Positions 49,423 to 56,969 of a stretch of DNA of 64,000 nucleotides are shown here, in pieces. The stretch's first letter is position 1. Each line of letters opens with the position of its first letter. Origin of the DNA: Streptomyces sp. NBC_01485 (GTDB lineage Bacteria > Actinomycetota > Actinomycetes > Streptomycetales > Streptomycetaceae); the NCBI RefSeq assembly GCF_036227125.1, contig NZ_CP109435.1, forward strand, positions 4,278,001 through 4,342,000, written 5' to 3'. The notes under the pieces were generated by a model. It saw only the letters and a list, made by a program, of their open reading frames with translations. It was not told the origin of the DNA and made no database searches. The translations under genes were made by a program, and so were the position numbers.

Positions 49423-50137
49423 TCAGGGCTCGCAGAGCATTGACTCGCGGGCTTGACCTTCAGGCCGGTCTCGACGGCCAGGGCGGCGAGTTCGGCCTCC
49501 AGGCGCGGGTGCGGTAGCCGTTGGATCCGCCGGCGTCGGCGGTGATCAGCAGTCGCCGCGCGTGGGGGTGGGAGACCCGGCCGGCTGCCTTCCACCAGCG
49601 GCGGATGGACTCGACCGCGAAGGCGGCGGTGTCGTGGTCGGTTCCAACGTTGACCCGGCCGGTGTTGCGGGTGAGGTCGTAGATCCCGTACGGGACGCCT
49701 TGCCGAGTTCCTTGTCGGGGAAGCCATGAGTGGAGACCGGGACCGGCTCGCCCTCGGTGTGCCGGTCCCGGCCGCCGTTCTTGTACTCGCCGACCAGTTC
49801 CTACTTCTTCGTGTCGACGCTGATCACCGGGTCCCCGGTGTCCTGGTGGCCCTTGGCCTGTTCGTTGATGTAGTGGAACTGCCCGTCGCTGTCGGGGTGT
49901 TGCCTGCCCTCGATGGTCTTGGCGTTGCCCTGCAGGCTGAAGCCCTCCTCGCGAAGGAAGTCGCCGACCGTGTCCGCAGAGATCGGGTGGCCCTGGCGGG
50001 TCAGCTCGTCTGCGAGGTCGCGTGTCGACTTGGTGGTCCAGCGCAGGGGCGACATGGGGTCGCCGCGCAGGTCGGGCTCGACCAGTGCCGGCAACGCGCT
50101 TCGCAGTGCGGGGTCAGTAGTGCTCTGCGAGCCCTGA
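49423..50137 (-). mobile_element. Decayed ISAzo13-family transposase remnant flanked by 17-bp inverted repeats
   Basis: Reading leftwards from about 50115, the minus strand encodes DPALRSALPALVEPDLRGDPMSPLRWTTKS, GNAKTIEGRQHP, HYINEQAKGHQ and DPVISVDTKK, then a TAG at 49801-49803 where the family has lysine. After that come ELVGEYKNGG, DHDTAAFAVESIRRWW, ITADAGGSNGY and ELAALAVETGL in shifted frames. So there is one nonsense mutation and at least two frameshifts. Only the middle part of a transposase of about 400 residues remains. TCAGGGCTCGCAGAGCA (49423-49439) and its complement (50121-50137) bound the segment. They may be element ends or a secondary rearrangement scar, because the gene is cut at both. 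Confidence 0.8.
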
Positions 50138-50401
50138 GCCGATCACGAGCTTCCCAAGCGACGTTGCGGTTGAGTACGAGCGGCGCACGCCTGGCGCGAC
50201 ACCGTTGGGCATGGAGATGCGCGAAGACCCAAAGCCGCACAAATCGGCAGATTTAGGTCCAATCGATGATCGCCAGTCAAGTTGTCCGAGCCAAAGCTCG
50301 TAATTCGCTGCGCCGTGACCGAACTTTCCGCCGTCCGCCGCATCTGGACCGTGTCGAGAAGACCCAGTCCCCCAGCACGCAACACCGGCGGAAAGGTAAC
50401 C

Positions 50402-51313
50402 ATGAGTACCTCCAGCACCATCGCCATCAACCCGCAGACGCGGCAGCGGAACACCGACATTCCGCGTCACCTGAGGTGTACTCACGGTAACGCCCTGGCC
50501 GGCCAGGCTGGCTTCAGCGGGTTGGGTCGGGTCATCGAGCTGCTGATGACCACGCTGCACGAGGAACGCGAGCATCTCACCGATGCCACTTTCGATCTGA
50601 TCTGCGATCACCTGCTCGACCTGAGCTGCCTGACCCTGCGGAATCACAACGCCGCAGCCGACGGACATCGCGGCAAGGTGGAGTCCGATATCCGCAACCA
50701 CATCCGCCTGCACGCTCACGAGTACGACCTCGACGCCGCCGCCATCGGCCGGGCGTTGGGCTGGTCCACCCGCTATGTTCAGCAGATCCTGCAAGCCGCG
50801 AACACCACCGCGCGCACCCTGATTCGGCAGGAGCGACTGCGCCTGGCTCACAGCAGACTGGTCAGCCCGGCCTGGGCCGGATCGACGATCGCCCACATCG
50901 GTCAGGCCAGCGGATTCGGCAGCCCTTCGGTATTCACCACCGCATTCCGTCAGGAATACGGAATCACCCCGCGCGAAGCTCGCCAGAATCCCGATAAGAC
51001 CGTGGCAATAGTGGGTTCAGAGGTGCTGGTACTACGGCCGCAGATCTGCGAGTCCGTGACAGAACGAGGGGGAGGAAGTCAACCGGGGCATGGACTGCGA
51101 CCTGGAGGCGGGCGTCCGGCAGAAGCTGGTGAGCGCCGTCACCAGCCACGACCTGACCATCTGGGAGGTGGATCTGGTGAACCCGCCGAGCAATCCGCGG
51201 CACTACCCGCCGGCTGTCGCCTGGCTGATGACGTTGAAGGACGGCCGCACGCACGAGCTGCGCCTCTTCCACGCGAGCTGGCCGGAGCCGGCCGGGAGCG
51301 ACGCCGTTCATGA
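50402..51313 (+). pseudogene. N-terminally truncated AraC-family regulator with foreign C-terminal tail
   Basis: ATG 50402 has a good ribosome-binding site (GGAAAGG). The frame encodes the rear part of an AraC sensor domain (GLGRVIELLMTTLHEER) and a complete AraC helix-turn-helix pair (LDAAAIGRALGWSTRYVQQILQ; IAHIGQASGFGSPSVFTTAFRQEYGITPREAR). About 180 residues of sensor domain that the family normally has are absent. After about residue 205 the frame runs on without homology through the sigma-factor relic read in another frame, so the original stop was lost. It may still make a DNA-binding protein. The 264-bp gap at 50138-50401 upstream holds nothing I can name. Confidence 0.6.
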
Positions 51314-51326
51314 GGCCAAGGCGTGA
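51090..51326 (+). pseudogene. Relic of an ECF sigma factor C-terminal (SnoaL-like) domain
   Basis: The frame LEAGVRQKLVSAVTSHDLTIWEVDL, NPRHYPPAVAWLMTLKDGRTHELRLFHAS aligns with the C-terminal 60 residues of the intact sigma factor at 44288-45220 (LTRGVRQRIRNVVASRDLVIWEADL, then MRLFHPQ). Sigma regions 2 and 4 are absent, so only the tail remains. It overlaps the extended AraC-like frame in a different phase. Confidence 0.7.
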
Positions 51327-51412
51327 CGCAGGCCACTCGCCTACTTTCGAACTTCTCGCGCTCCGCCGCATCTTGTGGGTGAATCGAACGCCTCCTCGCA
51401 CGGAGAACTCTC

Positions 51413-52309
51413 ATGCAGAACGAACTGACCGACCACCTCTCCCCCGGCTCCCACGACGTCGTCGTGGACGGACTGAGGCAGCGCTACCACGTGTACGGCT
51501 CGGGTCCGGTGTGTGTCGCCTGCCCCGGCGGGCCGGGCGTGATCTGGGAGTCCTTACGCATGCCGGCCGTGGAGGACTTCCTGACCATGGTCTATGTGGA
51601 ACCACTCGGCACCGGCGACTCGGGCCGCCTCGCCTCCCACCCCCACGGCTACACCCGTGAGCGCTACACCCGTGCCCTGGCCGGGCTTCTCGACCGGATC
51701 GGGCTGGACCAGGTGTACCTGCTCGGTCACTCGCACGGCGGCTTCGTCGCGCAGCACTTCGCGCTGAACCACCCCGAACGGCTCAACGGCCTCGTGCTGT
51801 ACTCGAGCGCTCCGGTGACGGGCCCGGAGCACATGGCGGAGGCGGCTTCCCGGATGGGCGAGTTCGTCCAGCGCAACGAGGGCCAGCCAGATCTGCCCCG
51901 GGTCCTCTCCGGTTTCCAGGCCTCCGGCGCGGTCACCGACTGCGCGAGGATCACCGAGGCCCTGCGGGACCTGCTCCCCGCGTTCTTCGCCCGGTACTGG
52001 GAGCGCGAGGAGGAGTTCCGGGGCATCCGCGAGTCGATCACCTGCACCTACATCTCCCCTCTGGGCGAGGACCAGCAGCCCGATCTGATCGACGACCGCG
52101 CGGCACTGCCCGCCCTGTCCGTTCCCACGCTGGTCCTGGTGGGCCACTACGACGTGACCTGCGGGCCGCGGTGGGCGGGGGAACTGCACGCGCTGATCCC
52201 CGAATCGCGGCTGGCCACGCTGAAGGACAGCGGGCACCTCGGCCACATGGAGGAGCCCGAGGAGTTCGCGGGCGCGGTGCATGACTTCGTGCGGTCCGTG
52301 GCCTCGTAG
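51413..52309 (+). CDS. Alpha/beta hydrolase (proline iminopeptidase-like)
   Basis: This 298-residue hydrolase has the oxyanion-loop motif PGGPG near residue 40, YVEPLGTGDSGR, the nucleophile elbow GHSHGG, LVLVGHYDVTCGP with the acid, and the catalytic histidine in DSGHLGHMEEPEEF. The pattern fits the prolyl aminopeptidase/epoxide hydrolase-like branch, which cleaves N-terminal residues or hydrolyses small esters in the cytosol. ATG 51413 follows CGGAGAAC at a good distance. It is flanked by relics and gaps, so no pathway is suggested by context. Confidence 0.85.
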   Translation: MQNELTDHLSPGSHDVVVDGLRQRYHVYGSGPVCVACPGGPGVIWESLRMPAVEDFLTMVYVEPLGTGDSGRLASHPHGYTRERYTRALAGLLDRIGLDQVYLLGHSHGGFVAQHFALNHPERLNGLVLYSSAPVTGPEHMAEAASRMGEFVQRNEGQPDLPRVLSGFQASGAVTDCARITEALRDLLPAFFARYWEREEEFRGIRESITCTYISPLGEDQQPDLIDDRAALPALSVPTLVLVGHYDVTCGPRWAGELHALIPESRLATLKDSGHLGHMEEPEEFAGAVHDFVRSVAS

Positions 52310-52909
52310 TCCCACGACGACGGTGCGCCTGGCCGCGCGGCCACGCCCTCCGACGAGCGACCCGCGACTGCCGTCGGCCTCTGGCCTCCGCAGCCTCACC
52401 GGACAAAACCGGACGGGCTCACTTCACCCAGGACCTTCCCCCGAGCGAGACGGGCAATCAGGCGCATCGCACGTGAGGATGCCTGTCCTGATGTGCATTT
52501 TGGGAAAACTGCATTCACGCGACCAACGAGGCTGTGGCGGTAGCAGGAAGTTCAATGAATGTGACACCCGTCACTTGCTCAGTGAAAGCGGCGAGATCGG
52601 ACGAAGGTGGCAGCAGTTACATCGGACGCATCGAGAATTCGCCATACTGCCGATCGACCGGTGTGCGCCCCGGGTTCACAGGTATACACATTCGGAATCC
52701 AGCGCTGTATTCTTTTCTAGCACTCGCAAATCCGGATGCTGCGCGAACAAGCGTTCAGACAGCTGGTTGACGCATGTTCGCAGCATTCGTCCGGCTGTCC
52801 AGCCGTGTTTTGTTGCACGAGGGACAATTCTGCCGGATCGCCAGCCCAGGAAGCCTGTGGCGGCCGTCCCGTGCTCCATCAAAGAAACCTCAAGTTTGGG
52901 AGAGATGCC
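52310..52909. other. 600-bp gap, lower GC, no gene recognised
   Basis: No reading frame here looks like a protein. The stretch at about 52500-52760 has visibly more A and T than its surroundings, as expected for transferred or regulatory DNA. The promoter and GGGAGAG ribosome-binding site of the small secreted protein are at its right end. Confidence 0.5.
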
Positions 52910-53173
52910 ATGAGGAAGATCTCGCGTATTGCAGTTGCCAGTCTGCTTTCACTGACTGCGGGCGGAGCCATGATGTTGGGCACCGCGTCCAGCGCCTCGG
53001 CCGACAGTTCCTACGACTGCTCTAGCGCAGGCCAACAGATGGCAGAGTTGTGGAACCTTGCACAACTGCTTGACGACCAGGGCATGCACGAGGCCGCCGA
53101 TCTCACCCGGATGAGGGCGGAGAGCGTCAGGTTCGATGCCATCTTCCACGGCTGCCCCGTGAGTGACGGGTGA
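52910..53173 (+). CDS. Small secreted protein, function unknown
   Basis: This 87-residue protein starts with a classical signal peptide (MRKISR, hydrophobic VASLLSLTAGGAMMLG, cleavage after SSASA). The mature part of about 56 residues is mostly helical in composition (QQMAELWNLAQLLDDQGMHEAADLTR) with two cysteines, near its start (YDCSS) and its end (HGCPVSDG), that could form a disulfide. I recognise no family. ATG 52910 has GGGAGAG upstream, and a strong hairpin follows at 53186-53223, so it is a self-contained transcription unit. Confidence 0.75.
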   Translation: MRKISRIAVASLLSLTAGGAMMLGTASSASADSSYDCSSAGQQMAELWNLAQLLDDQGMHEAADLTRMRAESVRFDAIFHGCPVSDG

Positions 53174-53185
53174 TCTGACGCCTGT

Positions 53186-53223
53186 TGACCGGCGGGAACG
53201 GCGGTAACCGTTCCCGCCGGTCA
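53186..53223 (+). terminator. Hairpin terminator of small secreted protein gene
   Basis: A perfect 16-bp stem (TGACCGGCGGGAACGG at 53186-53201, complement at 53208-53223) with a six-base loop, starting 12 bp after the stop codon. Confidence 0.85.
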
Positions 53224-53228
53224 GGGGA

Positions 53229-53560
53229 GTGCCCAACCGGGATGGTGATGATTTCCGCGCTGGAGAGGATGCCCCCTTTCCCGTCATCGCCGCAGCGAAC
53301 GAGCCCTGCCCTACCGCAGGGCTTGAGCTGGCATTTGCATGCGAATTCATTTATGCCGCTGATGACACAATCTTCAGCCAGGTAGAGGCGTTGGCCGGTG
53401 CCACGACGCGGTCCTTGGCGGGGTTTATCGTCTTGCCGAGCGGTGCGGGCCTGCAGTTGCGCGCGAAATCGTTTACCCAGCCAGTAACTACAGCGCCGAG
53501 CAGTTCGCCCGCTGGAACATCGTGAACAAGGTATTCCCAAAAAGCGACCCGCATTCGAGG
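53229..53560 (+). pseudogene. Enoyl-CoA hydratase/isomerase (crotonase) relic
   Basis: FPVIAAANEPCPTAGLELAFACEFIYAADDTIFSQVEALAG matches the crotonase core (pattern PVIAAVNG-GLELALACD-YAADDA). After about 53400 the match moves to another frame: YPASNYSAEQFARWNIVNKVFPKS, the C-terminal part of the fold. The N-terminal third and the linker between the blocks are missing or frameshifted. No functional product is expected. Confidence 0.7.
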
Positions 53561-53649
53561 GCAACCGCTGGGCAGTCACTGACTCGATGGGTAGTGCATG
53601 AACCTCTCTTCGGAACAGGATGCGGAATTACGGACGTTGGCGGCAGACC

Positions 53650-53859
53650 GGCACGCGACAGCGGTACGGGCGGGAGCTGGTGGTCGTGGACCGTTTCTTC
53701 CCGTCGACCCGGCGCTGCTCGACGTGTCACGCCGTAGGGCCGAAGCCGGACGTCTCGGTCCGGCGGTGGACGTGTTCCGGGTGCGGGGCGGTCCATGACC
53801 GTGATGTGAATGCGGCCGTGAATCTCCGGGACGAGGGGTTGCGGTTGCCGGCCGCGTAG
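53650..53859 (+). pseudogene. TnpB (IS200/IS605-type) C-terminal relic
   Basis: The frame YGRELVVVDRFFPSTRRCSTC, WTCSGCGAVHDRDVNAAVNLRDEGLRL is the last part of TnpB: a zinc ribbon with two Cys-x2-Cys pairs and the final RuvC-like DRDVNAA motif. Everything before the zinc ribbon is gone, and a TAG at 53857-53859 interrupts a typical TnpB tail that could be read on (ERRNA). Confidence 0.75.
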
Positions 53860-54171
53860 GAGCGGCGGAACGCGTTACGGACCGACGGGCCGTCGGCCGG
53901 AACGCCTGTGGAGCCCACGTAAGACCGAGCAGGCGCAGCTCACAGGGCTGTGCGTGCTCGGCGGCGGGCCGTGAAGGGGGAATCAAGGTCAAAAGGCGGT
54001 TGCTCTGGCCGCTCGAAAATTCCCGCGAAGTTCACATGCCTCCAGGTACTGACAGATCCGGCGAACGCGGGGTACCGTCCTGACCCAGTTCGCTCATGTG
54101 GACTACACCAACCACCTTCCTACAACGGATCGTCCGGCACGTTCCTGCCGGTAGAAGGGGGCCTCAGAGCC
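53860..54171. other. Gap: TnpB tail remnant and msiK promoter region
   Basis: The left part continues the decayed TnpB tail and may hold the element's right end. The right part must contain the promoter of the ABC ATPase at 54172. I did not find an unambiguous operator. Confidence 0.45.
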
Positions 54172-55257
54172 ATGGCCACTGTTACGTTCGACAAGGCGAC
54201 CCGCGTGTACCCGGGTTCGACCAAGCCCGCCGTCGACGCGCTGGAGATCGATATCGCGGACGGCGAGTTCCTCGTCCTGGTCGGTCCGTCCGGCTGCGGT
54301 AAGTCCACCTCGCTCCGGATGCTCGCGGGGCTCGAGGACGTCAACGGCGGTGCGATCCGCATCGGCGACCGTGACGTCACGCACCTGCCGCCGAAGGACC
54401 GGGACATCGCCATGGTGTTCCAGAACTACGCGCTCTACCCGCACATGTCGGTCGCCGACAACATGGGCTTCGCGCTCAAGATCGCCGGTGTGAACAAGGC
54501 GGAGATCCGGCAGAAGGTCGAGGAGGCCGCGAAGATCCTCGACCTCACCGAGTACCTGGACCGCAAGCCGAAGGCCCTCTCGGGCGGTCAGCGTCAGCGT
54601 GTCGCGATGGGCCGTGCCATCGTGCGTGAGCCGCAGGTCTTCCTGATGGACGAGCCGTTGTCCAACCTGGACGCCAAGCTCCGCGTCTCGACGCGTACGC
54701 AGATCGCGTCGCTGCAGCGCCGTCTCGGCATCACCACCGTCTACGTCACGCACGACCAGGTCGAGGCGCTGACGATGGGCGACCGGGTGGCCGTCCTCAA
54801 GGACGGTCTGCTCCAGCAGGTGGACACCCCGCGCAACATGTACGACCGCCCCGCCAACCTGTTCGTGGCCGGCTTCATCGGCTCGCCTGCGATGAACCTC
54901 GTCGAGGTGCCGATCACCGACGGCGGTGTGAAGTTCGGCAACGCGGTGGTGCCGGTGCAGCGTGACGCGCTCTCCGCCGCCACCGACAAGACGGTCACCG
55001 TCGGCGTCCGCCCCGAGCACTTCGACGTGGCCACCGGCGTCGAGAAGGGCCTCGCGGTCGTCGTGAACGTGGTCGAGGAGCTCGGCTCCGACGCCTTCGT
55101 CTACGGCACCGCGCAGGTCGGCGACGAGTCGAAGGACCTCGTGGTCCGTGTCGGCGGCCGTGACGTCCCGGAGAAGGGCAGCACGCTGCACGTCGTCCCG
55201 CGCGGGGGCGAGACCCACGTGTTCTCGACGTCGACGGGCGAGCGCCTCTCGGACTGA
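54172..55257 (+). CDS. msiK: Multiple-sugar ABC importer ATPase MsiK
   Basis: This 361-residue ATPase has Walker A GPSGCGKST, the Q-loop in MVFQNYALYPHM, signature LSGGQRQRVAMGRA, Walker B VFLMDEPLSNLDAKLR and the H-loop VTHDQVEALT. A C-terminal regulatory OB/TOBE region follows (GVRPEHFDVATG). This is the MalK/UgpC-type organisation. In Streptomyces a single MsiK energises several sugar importers (cellobiose, maltose and others), which is why it stands alone without permeases. ATG 54172 gives the standard N-terminus MATVTFDKATRVYPG; the longer open frame upstream is not coding. A very strong terminator follows. Confidence 0.95.
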   Translation: MATVTFDKATRVYPGSTKPAVDALEIDIADGEFLVLVGPSGCGKSTSLRMLAGLEDVNGGAIRIGDRDVTHLPPKDRDIAMVFQNYALYPHMSVADNMGFALKIAGVNKAEIRQKVEEAAKILDLTEYLDRKPKALSGGQRQRVAMGRAIVREPQVFLMDEPLSNLDAKLRVSTRTQIASLQRRLGITTVYVTHDQVEALTMGDRVAVLKDGLLQQVDTPRNMYDRPANLFVAGFIGSPAMNLVEVPITDGGVKFGNAVVPVQRDALSAATDKTVTVGVRPEHFDVATGVEKGLAVVVNVVEELGSDAFVYGTAQVGDESKDLVVRVGGRDVPEKGSTLHVVPRGGETHVFSTSTGERLSD

Positions 55258-55310
55258 CGCCGGCGACCTACAACGGTTGACTAAACCCGGGTAATTCACC
55301 CAGGTTGACG

Positions 55311-55344
55311 AAAAGGGCCCCGCAGCCTGCTGCGGGGCCCTTTT
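55311..55344 (+). terminator. Rho-independent terminator of msiK
   Basis: A 16-bp perfect inverted repeat from AAAAGGGCCCCGCAGC to its complement ending CCCTTTT, with T residues at the 3' side, 54 bp after the msiK stop codon. Confidence 0.92.
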
Positions 55345-55483
55345 CCATCCCCGGAAAATCCCCGGCACGGCGGACATTTCGACCGACCCCCGTCAACCCC
55401 TTACCCAAAAAGGAGCACAGCTTCATCCCCCGTACGGGTGACTAAATGTCGCCAAATCATTACTCCACGCTACCCTCTCACGC

Positions 55484-55963
55484 GTGAAGCACTCCGCGAA
55501 CCACTCCACCACTCAGCGCACGCGCCGCGGCCCGGGCGGCCCGGCCCTCCGGATCGGCCGCTCGCTCGCCCTCGTCCTGCCCGTAGTCATGGTGCTCTCC
55601 GGGACCCTCGCGGTCACCCGGGTCAACTGGTCGGGGGACCCCTCGGATTCGGTGCTCACCGCCTCCGACGTCACCACCGCGCACCAGTCCGCACAGCATG
55701 CCGCCAACGCCGCCAAGGCCCCGCAGGACGTCCTGCGCGACCAGTTGCTCACCGAGCTCCAGGAGAAGGATCCGGGCGTCGCCCTGACCCACCTCCAGGC
55801 CGCGGTGAACGGCAAGCCGTCGCTGGCGAGCCACTGCACGTCCATCGCCCGCGCCCTCGGCCGCGCCGCGGTCCGCATGTACGGGCCCTCCCGCGCCCAG
55901 TCGTACGCCCGCCCGGTGTGCGACACGGCCTTCGCCTCGGGCGTCCTGGCGGCACACAGCTGA
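55484..55963 (+). CDS. Conserved membrane-anchored protein of unknown function
   Basis: This 159-residue protein has a basic N-terminus (about residues 1-24), one hydrophobic segment (SLALVLPVVMVLSGTLAV, about 27-44) and an extracytoplasmic, Ala-rich helical remainder with two cysteines (SHCTSIARALG and PVCDTAFASG) that could pair. A single-pass membrane or secreted protein is likely. The GTG at 55484 is the only sensible start. I know of no biochemical role. It lies between msiK and a nucleotidyltransferase in what looks like a conserved streptomycete neighbourhood. Confidence 0.7.
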   Translation: MKHSANHSTTQRTRRGPGGPALRIGRSLALVLPVVMVLSGTLAVTRVNWSGDPSDSVLTASDVTTAHQSAQHAANAAKAPQDVLRDQLLTELQEKDPGVALTHLQAAVNGKPSLASHCTSIARALGRAAVRMYGPSRAQSYARPVCDTAFASGVLAAHS

Positions 55964-56071
55964 GGCCCCGGGGCCTTGAGCCCCCGCCCCCGCCTCCCGA
56001 CCGGACATGCGTGGCTCCCCTCCCACCGGGGGGCCACGCGCCCGAGAACGAGCGGCACGTACAGTGCGGGC

Positions 56072-56803
56072 ATGACCGATCCGCACGCCGTGTCCCACCC
56101 CACGCAAGCCGTCATCCTGGCCGGTGGCCAGGGGTCCCGGCTGCGCCCCTACACCGACGACCGGCCCAAGCCGATGGTCGAGATCCCCGGCACGGGGACG
56201 CCGATCATCGGCCATCAGCTCGGCTGGCTCGCCGAGGAGGGCGTGACCGACGTCGTCGTCTCCTGCGGCCACCTCGCCGAGGTCCTCGACGACTGGCTGC
56301 GGTCGGCCGAGCTGCCCGTGAAGGTCACCACCGTCGTGGAGTCCGAGCCCCTGGGCCGCGGCGGCGGCCTGAAGTACGCGGCCGCCCACCTCCCCCACCC
56401 CGACCGGCCCTGGTACGCCACCAACGGCGACATCTGGACCCGTTTCTCGCTGCGCGAGATGGCCGACTTCCACACCGAGCGAGACGCCGTCGCGACGGTC
56501 GCGCTGGCGCGCCCGCGCATCCCCTGGGGCGCGGTGCAGACGGACGGCTTCGGCCACATCACCGACTTCATCGAGGCCCCGCCCACGACGTACGAGATCA
56601 ACGCGGGCGTCTACGTCTTCTCCCCGGCCTTCGCCGACCTGCTCCCCGCCCGCGGCGACCACGAACGAACCACGTTCCCCCACCTCGCCCGCGAACGCCG
56701 CCTGGCCGGCTTCCCCATCCCCCAGGGCGCGTACTGGCGAGCCATCGACACGGCGAAGGACCTGACCGAGGCAGCAAAGGAACTGGCAGCGCTAGGCCGC
56801 TGA
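56072..56803 (+). CDS. Sugar-phosphate nucleotidyltransferase family protein
   Basis: This 243-residue protein has the nucleotidyltransferase signature AVILAGGQGSRLRPYTDDRPKPM (nucleotide-binding loop and catalytic Arg/Lys), then SEPLGRGGGLKYAA, ATNGDIWTRF with the metal-binding aspartate, and EINAGVYVFSPAF. It resembles mannose-1-phosphate guanylyltransferase or glucose-1-phosphate thymidylyltransferase catalytic domains without C-terminal extension. It would join a sugar 1-phosphate to an NTP for polysaccharide or glycoconjugate synthesis; the exact sugar cannot be read. A strong bidirectional hairpin follows. Confidence 0.85.
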   Translation: MTDPHAVSHPTQAVILAGGQGSRLRPYTDDRPKPMVEIPGTGTPIIGHQLGWLAEEGVTDVVVSCGHLAEVLDDWLRSAELPVKVTTVVESEPLGRGGGLKYAAAHLPHPDRPWYATNGDIWTRFSLREMADFHTERDAVATVALARPRIPWGAVQTDGFGHITDFIEAPPTTYEINAGVYVFSPAFADLLPARGDHERTTFPHLARERRLAGFPIPQGAYWRAIDTAKDLTEAAKELAALGR

Positions 56804-56832
56804 CCGTTGGGCAGGGGGGCGTTGCGTCGTCG

Positions 56833-56903
56833 TCTGCGGGCCGGTTGTGGCTGGTCGCGCCCACGCGGCGAAGCCGCATATTGAACACAGCCCCGTGTCC
56901 CTT
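56833..56903 (+). repeat. Intergenic repeat element, copy 1
   Basis: About 70 bp, nearly identical to 61387-61456: CTGCGGGCCGGT, GGCTGGTCGCGCCCACGCGG, CGAAGCCGCAT, CACAGCCCCG. Internal inverted segments (GCGGCG-AA-GCCGC) could fold. It sits directly beside the terminator at 56905-56957. Confidence 0.8.
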
Positions 56904-56904
56904 G

Positions 56905-56957
56905 ACGGCGATGGGGGTGCCGCCCGCTTCTTGAGCGGGCGGCACCCCCATCGCCGT
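56905..56957. terminator. 24-bp perfect hairpin, bidirectional terminator
   Basis: The arms 56905-56928 and 56934-56957 are perfectly complementary (start ACGGCGATGGGGG, loop TCTTG). It lies between the convergent nucleotidyltransferase and DoxX genes. Confidence 0.88.
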
Positions 56958-56969
56958 AGAAGCAGGCCC

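Noticed and set aside
53185..53579. Possible protein-coding genes on either strand after the small secreted protein
   Set aside because: The only family similarity is a frame-switching crotonase relic on the plus strand. The minus-strand frames are shadows.
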